This document shows, one piece after another, positions 5,276 through 8,701 of a DNA stretch of 8,701 nt. The first letter of the stretch is position 1, and each line of letters begins with the position of its first letter. Origin of the DNA: NIOZ-UU13 sp048635425 (GTDB lineage: Bacteria > Planctomycetota > Phycisphaerae > Sedimentisphaerales > Anaerobacaceae); NCBI GenBank assembly GCA_048635425.1, contig JAIVYN010000166.1, forward strand, positions 1 to 8,701. Reading direction: 5' to 3'. The translations under genes were made by a program, and so were the position numbers. The notes under the pieces were generated by a model, which searched no databases, was not told where the DNA came from, and worked only from the letters and a program-made list of their open reading frames with translations.

Positions 5276-6208
5276 ATGAAAATTGCAGTAACATCGACGG
5301 GGCCATCGCTTGATGATAATGTGGAGGCTCGATTTGGTCGGTGCCCCTATTTTCTGATTATTGACACCGACACAATGCAGTATGAAGCAATCGAAAACCC
5401 AAACATTGCCCTTGGTGGTGGTGCGGGAATTCAATCAGCTCAACTAATGTCAGAAAAGGGAGTGACAGCGGTACTCACCGGCAACTGTGGGCCTAACGCA
5501 TTTAACGTATTCGGTCAGGCGGGAGTACAGGTTATTGTTGGTGTTAGCGGACCTGTTCGCAGTGCCGTAGAGCAATTCAAGGCTGGTAGCTTTTCTTCCG
5601 CTTTGGGACCAAATGTAGCCAGCCACTTTGGTACGAGCGCTACGCCGGCAGGACCAGAGCCAACAGGACAACCGATGACTGGTCCAGTTGGTCAAGGCGG
5701 CGGAATGGGTTTAGGTATAGGTGGCGGACGTGGTATGGGCCGAGGTATGGGCGGCGGACGCGGCATGGGCAAAGGTATGGGTCGCGGCGGCGGAATGGGT
5801 CGTGGTATGGGCAGAGGCGGCGGTATGGGTATGGAAGCAGCAATGGGTATGCCGACTGGTGTCCCCCCGAGTAGCCCACCAGGGATTTTCCCACAGGGCA
5901 CTGAGGCACAGATGACCCCTAAACAGGAATTGGCTGCCCTAAAGCAGCAGGCAGAACTGCTCGAACAACAAAAGCAACAACTGAACCGGAGGATAACTCA
6001 GCTTGAAAGCGGCCGTAAGGCTGTAGCTGTCGTTGATTCCGGCAAGTGTGCAGGCTGCGGTATCTGTGCTGATGTGTGTCCAGCAGGCGCCATTGAGGTC
6101 AATGAACAAGCTGTTGTCAACGACGAAGCCTGCACCGGTTGTGCCGTCTGTGTTTCTGAATGCCCCAATGAGGCGATCATTCTTGCGCAGAAAAAAGTTG
6201 CCAAATAA
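5276..6208 (+). CDS. NifX - Gly/Met/Arg linker - coiled coil - 2[4Fe-4S] ferredoxin fusion protein
   Basis: A 310-aa four-part protein. Residues 1-118 are a NifX-type cluster-binding domain (EARFGRC 17-23, TGNCGPNAF 68-76). Residues 125-140 recall the DUF5320 motif (PTGQPMTGPVGQ), and 141-186 are a GMGRG-type Gly/Met/Arg repeat. Residues about 213-246 form a Gln/Leu/Glu heptad-like helix similar to the DUF5320 protein at 4434. Residues 250-300 are a bacterial-type ferredoxin with C258, C261, C264, C268 and C286, C289, C292, C296, enough for two [4Fe-4S] clusters. The ribosome site is agaaagga (5262-5269). The architecture joins a cofactor carrier to an electron-transfer module through the family's own linker, suggesting redox-dependent cluster loading or release. 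That role is inference. The NifX part alone is a confident family call. Confidence 0.9.
   Translation: MKIAVTSTGPSLDDNVEARFGRCPYFLIIDTDTMQYEAIENPNIALGGGAGIQSAQLMSEKGVTAVLTGNCGPNAFNVFGQAGVQVIVGVSGPVRSAVEQFKAGSFSSALGPNVASHFGTSATPAGPEPTGQPMTGPVGQGGGMGLGIGGGRGMGRGMGGGRGMGKGMGRGGGMGRGMGRGGGMGMEAAMGMPTGVPPSSPPGIFPQGTEAQMTPKQELAALKQQAELLEQQKQQLNRRITQLESGRKAVAVVDSGKCAGCGICADVCPAGAIEVNEQAVVNDEACTGCAVCVSECPNEAIILAQKKVAK
5696..5833 (+). repeat. Degenerate in-gene repeat encoding GGG(R/M)GMG units
   Basis: About 138 bp of imperfect repeats built on a unit like ggcggcggacgtggtatggg, coding residues 141-186 of the fusion protein. Codon third positions vary between units, so the peptide repeat is better kept than the DNA. 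That argues for selection on the peptide rather than very recent slippage. Confidence 0.75.
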
Positions 6209-6283
6209 ATTCCATTAGAGCAAAAGATTTGCAGGCAAAAATAGTATTTGTTGATGGTGCGAACAGACCAAGGGAGTAGATAA

Positions 6284-6880
6284 GTGGAAAAAAATATGTC
6301 TCCGCATTGTGGGCGATGTGAGAGTAAAGAATGTCGCGATGGCAAGGATTGTTTTTCGCAGGATAGTAATCATAAACAATTATACCAAGACAGCCAGATA
6401 GCGAAATTGCACAAGGCTGCTTCGGCAATCGAGGCGGAGTATTATGGCATAGAAACGCGATTGGGCGAAGTAATTCTTTGGGCTAAGGAGTTGGGATATC
6501 AAAGAATTGGTTTGGCATTTTGTATCGGTTTGAGCGAAGAAGCAAAGATTATCGATGAGATTTTTTCGAGGCATTTTGAAGTAGTGTCTGTGTGCTGTAA
6601 AGTTTGCGGAATTGACAAGAAGGATTTCGATTTGCCGCAGATTTCATCACGAAATCAAGAAGTTATGTGTAATCCGGCAGGCCAGGCGCAGTTGCTAAAT
6701 GATGCAGAAACAGAGCTTAATGTTATATGTGGACTCTGTGTTGGCCACGATGCTATTTTTTCGAAGGTCTCAGACGCTCCTGTAACAACGCTTATTGCCA
6801 AGGACAGGGTATTGGCTCATAATCCGGCGGGAGCTATTTACAGTCGCTATATTCGAAAACGCTTTAATGAAAGCATATAG
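6284..6880 (+). CDS. DUF1847 family metal-binding protein
   Basis: A 198-aa protein matching DUF1847: an N-terminal four-Cys group (C9, C12, C17, C23 in HCGRCESKECRDGKDC), CCKVCG at 104-109, C129, the segment CGLCVGHDAIF (149-159) and LIAKDRVLAHNP (170-181). The number of conserved cysteines suggests bound Fe-S or Zn; the family has no proven reaction. The start is GTG 6284, 7 nt after agggag (6271-6276). An in-frame ATG at 6296 lies too far from that site. The 75-bp gap upstream shows no clear promoter. Genes of this family are common in anaerobes and fit the metal-handling theme, but a specific role in this cluster is unknown. Confidence 0.88.
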   Translation: MEKNMSPHCGRCESKECRDGKDCFSQDSNHKQLYQDSQIAKLHKAASAIEAEYYGIETRLGEVILWAKELGYQRIGLAFCIGLSEEAKIIDEIFSRHFEVVSVCCKVCGIDKKDFDLPQISSRNQEVMCNPAGQAQLLNDAETELNVICGLCVGHDAIFSKVSDAPVTTLIAKDRVLAHNPAGAIYSRYIRKRFNESI

Positions 6881-6892
6881 CGGAGATGTATG

Positions 6893-7123
6893 ATGGAGCA
6901 GACATTTAATGCAGCAGAAATTACCGTTGGTTTCCATCCGGATGGTTACAGGATAGATAAAACTGCTTCGCCGATGAATCGATACACAAAGTGGCATATC
7001 TTACAGGGGAATCAATGGCGTAATCCGGAACCGGTCTGTTTCGATTCTTTGCCTCAACATGGCTGGTTTGCAAAAGATAGGTTCGATTGGAGCAAATCAA
7101 ATATTACTGAGGACTATGCTTGA
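6893..7123 (+). CDS. Small hypothetical protein, Trp/Asp/His-rich
   Basis: A 76-aa protein with no family I recognise. It is soluble-looking, without signal peptide or membrane segment, and rich in aromatic residues: FHPDGYRI, KWHILQGNQW, HGWFAKDRFDW. It has one Cys. The composition and clean packing argue for a real gene: 12 bp after the DUF1847 stop and 1 bp before the MinD ATG at 7125. The start is uncertain between ATG 6890 and ATG 6893; ggag at 6882-6885 gives better spacing (7 nt) to 6893. The tgagga that serves the next gene is inside its 3' end, so translation is probably coupled. Confidence 0.7.
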   Translation: MEQTFNAAEITVGFHPDGYRIDKTASPMNRYTKWHILQGNQWRNPEPVCFDSLPQHGWFAKDRFDWSKSNITEDYA

Positions 7124-7124
7124 T

Positions 7125-7976
7125 ATGAAAATTGCTATTGCAAGCGGTAAAGGCGGAACGGGCAAGACAACCATTGCGACAAATCTGGCTTGTTCGATTG
7201 GTCGAATGGGCAAAGAAGCGCAATATCTTGATTGTGATGTTGAAGAACCAAACGGCCATATATTTTTGAAACCGAATATAGAAGAAACTCAGAATGTTAC
7301 GATTGGTGTGCCGGAAGTTGATACGGAAAAATGTGACGGATGCGGCAAATGCGGCCAGCTTTGCCAATACAGTGCCATAATCTGTTTGAAAGACACCGTA
7401 ATGACTTTTGAACAGTTATGTCATTCCTGTGGCGGATGCATGGCTATTTGTCCGCAAGCCGCCATCAAGGAAAAACAACGCAAGATTGGAATAGCCGAGT
7501 TCGGCAGAGCGGACGGAGTCTATTATGGTGCAGGCAAACTCGATATTGGTGCCATCCAAAGCCCTGCCTTGATAAAACATGTCAGACGAAAGGCGATAAA
7601 CAATGGTACGGTAATTATCGATGTCCCACCAGGTACCTCATGTCCTGTGATCGAAGCGGTCAAAGGAGCAGATTTTGTTCTGCTGGTCACTGAGCCTACG
7701 CCGTTTGGTTTAAATGACCTGAAGTTGGCTGTTGGGATGGTAAGAGAGCTTAAGCTTCCGTTTGCTGTTGCAATAAACCGTTGCGACATAGGGGATGACC
7801 GAGTTGTTCGCTATTGTCAGCAACAAGATATAGAAATTCTCCTTGAGATACCAAACGATCGACTGGTAGCAGAAGTTTATTCACAGGGGATTAAAATAAT
7901 TGATGCATTACCCGGCTACGAAGAAAAGTTCTTACAGCTATATGAGAAAATCAATGCGAGAATCGCGGTCAAATGA
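7125..7976 (+). CDS. MinD/Mrp-family P-loop ATPase with ferredoxin insert
   Basis: A 283-aa ATPase of the MinD/ParA superfamily. The deviant Walker A is KGGTGKTT (9-16), DCDVEEPNGH (36-45) is the switch I region, and IIDVPPGTSCP (164-174) is Walker B/switch II. Between them is a ferredoxin-like insert with C70, C73, C76, C80 and C99, C102, C105, C109, expected to hold two [4Fe-4S] clusters. ATPases of this kind occur in pairs beside NifX-type genes and are partners of the Desulfovibrio orange protein. By analogy with Mrp/NBP35 they may use ATP to move a metallocluster. ATG 7125 gives the family start MKIAIASGKGG; ATG 7116 and ATG 7059 are in frame upstream but overlap the previous gene. It overlaps the J-domain gene by 4 nt. 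Confidence 0.92.
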   Translation: MKIAIASGKGGTGKTTIATNLACSIGRMGKEAQYLDCDVEEPNGHIFLKPNIEETQNVTIGVPEVDTEKCDGCGKCGQLCQYSAIICLKDTVMTFEQLCHSCGGCMAICPQAAIKEKQRKIGIAEFGRADGVYYGAGKLDIGAIQSPALIKHVRRKAINNGTVIIDVPPGTSCPVIEAVKGADFVLLVTEPTPFGLNDLKLAVGMVRELKLPFAVAINRCDIGDDRVVRYCQQQDIEILLEIPNDRLVAEVYSQGIKIIDALPGYEEKFLQLYEKINARIAVK

Positions 7977-8365
7977 AAGATGATTTTGAATTCTTGAAGA
8001 GAATAACCCGTGACTTAGAGGCATGCAAAGCTGCATGCAAGATTCTGGAAGTCGAGGAGGACGCAAGCAAAGAGCGGCTAAAGAAAGCTTATAGGCGAGC
8101 AGCGATGAAATATCACCCGGATCACAATCAAGACGATCCAGAAGCAAACAAAAAATTTACCCTCGTAAGGTGCGCTTATGAGTTGTTGGCCAACGATAAA
8201 CCCTGTGACAAGCTTTTGGAGGAAATTAACTCCTGGCCAGATGCTACAGAAGATGAGAAATACAATTTGGGTAATCCTTGGGGACATTTTCTGTGGTGGC
8301 GTGAGAAATTTTTTGGTTCTGAAGAGGAGAAAAGGTCAAACGGCAAACGCTCTTCTTGTGTTTAA
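7973..8365 (+). CDS. J-domain (DnaJ-like) co-chaperone
   Basis: A 130-aa protein with a J domain at about residues 19-76: CKILEVEEDASKERLKKAYR, then the diagnostic HPD at 48-50 within KYHPDHNQDD, then FTLVRCAYELL. It lacks the Gly/Phe and zinc-finger regions of full DnaJ. The C-terminal part (90-130) is unassigned, with an aromatic patch WGHFLWWREKFF and a basic Ser/Cys tail. J domains stimulate DnaK (Hsp70) ATPase and bring it to a specific client, as HscB does in Fe-S transfer. The start overlaps the MinD stop (ATGA at 7973-7976), so it is translationally coupled and likely part of the same machine. Its client is unknown. Confidence 0.88.
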   Translation: MKDDFEFLKRITRDLEACKAACKILEVEEDASKERLKKAYRRAAMKYHPDHNQDDPEANKKFTLVRCAYELLANDKPCDKLLEEINSWPDATEDEKYNLGNPWGHFLWWREKFFGSEEEKRSNGKRSSCV

Positions 8366-8421
8366 TAGAAACCTTCACGATGATAGAATTATTTCGTTTT
8401 GAAGCAAAGAAAGGGAATCTT

Positions 8422-8701
8422 TTGAAAGAGTTAGTCGTTATAAGCGGCAAAGGTGGAACAGGCAAAACAAGCATCGTGGCAGCCTTTGCGGCCCTTGCGA
8501 AAAATGCAGTGTTAGCTGACTGTGATGTAGATGCGGCGGATTTGCATTTGGTTTTAGAGCCAAAAGTAAAGCAGACCAACGATTTTTCCGGCGGTAAACA
8601 AGCCTCTATAATTGCTGAAAAATGTATTGGCTGTGGCAAATGCCAGGATATGTGCAGATTTGATGCAATAAATTTCAATGGCCAAGGAAACGATGTAGTT
8701 G
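8422..8701 (+). CDS. Second MinD-family P-loop ATPase with ferredoxin insert (3' partial)
   Basis: The first 93 residues of a second MinD-type ATPase. The deviant Walker A is KGGTGKTS (10-17), followed by ADCDVDAADLHLVL (32-45), a D-D-A form typical of the partner subtype of the ATPase at 7125. The start of a ferredoxin insert follows: C68, C71, C74, C78 in CIGCGKCQDMC. A second cluster motif and the C-terminal half lie beyond the window. The start is taken as TTG 8422, 5 nt after aaggga (8411-8416), which gives the family N-terminus (M)KELVVISGKGG. The frame is also open from ATG 8380 but without a ribosome site. Two such ATPases side by side are typical of ORP-like clusters and may act as a heterodimer. 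Confidence 0.9.
   Translation, partial: MKELVVISGKGGTGKTSIVAAFAALAKNAVLADCDVDAADLHLVLEPKVKQTNDFSGGKQASIIAEKCIGCGKCQDMCRFDAINFNGQGNDVV

Noticed and set aside
5696..5833. CRISPR-like array
   Set aside because: The repeats are imperfect, have no unique spacers and are in phase with a protein-coding Gly/Met/Arg repeat.
5692..5909. Reverse-strand Pro-rich open frames opposite the Gly/Met repeat
   Set aside because: They mirror the Gly-rich coding repeat, where Gly codons read as Pro on the other strand; there is no ribosome site or family match.
8244..8678. 144-codon reverse-strand open frame
   Set aside because: It lies opposite the J-domain gene end and the second MinD gene, both of which carry clear family motifs; it has no recognisable motif of its own.

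Overview
The window is a compact, single-strand (+) gene cluster from an anaerobic bacterium, about 8.7 kb with roughly a dozen genes. It encodes metal- and iron-sulfur-handling proteins: three NifX/NifB-type cofactor-binding domains, two MinD-type ATPases carrying ferredoxin inserts, several Gly-rich DUF5320-type proteins, an FmdB zinc ribbon, a DUF1847 metal-binding protein and a DUF89 phosphatase. An Fe-S/PAS-type sigma-54 activator stands at its head. Moderate G+C, strong Shine-Dalgarno sites and this gene content fit anaerobes such as sulfate reducers, Phycisphaerae-type planctomycetes or Omnitrophota. The taxon cannot be fixed from the sequence; the planctomycete guess is weak.

Layout. 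Positions 1-110 hold the C-terminal tail of an unidentified gene, followed by a hairpin-bearing intergenic stretch. A PAS/AAA+/Fis sigma-54 activator lies at 287-1636. The 213 bp after it form the control region: two near-identical palindromes (centres 1667 and 1700) and a textbook -24/-12 sigma-54 promoter at 1808-1822. Downstream come two stand-alone NifX-type proteins (1850-2239, 2336-2698), a DUF89 protein (2730-3623), a row of DUF5320-like Gly-rich proteins (3624-4841, one with a zinc ribbon), a 227-bp gap, an FmdB-like zinc ribbon (5069-5263), a NifX + Gly/Met/Arg-rich + coiled-coil + 2[4Fe-4S] fusion (5276-6208), DUF1847 (6284-6880), a 76-aa orphan (6893-7123), a MinD/ferredoxin ATPase (7125-7976), a J-domain protein overlapping it by 4 nt, and the start of a second MinD/ferredoxin ATPase running off the window.

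Interpretation. A sigma-54 activator with a cysteine-bearing PAS domain, a sigma-54 promoter, NifX-type proteins and paired MinD ATPases resemble the orange protein (ORP) system of Desulfovibrio. There, OrpR and sigma-54 control an ORP (NifX-fold, Mo-Cu cluster) and its MinD partners. The present locus looks like an expanded orp-like cluster: the MinD ATPases may load or move a metallocluster, the NifX proteins may carry it, and the DUF5320, zinc-ribbon, DUF1847, DUF89 and J-domain proteins would be accessory parts of unknown role. The homology to the ORP system is recognised from architecture and context, not from a search.
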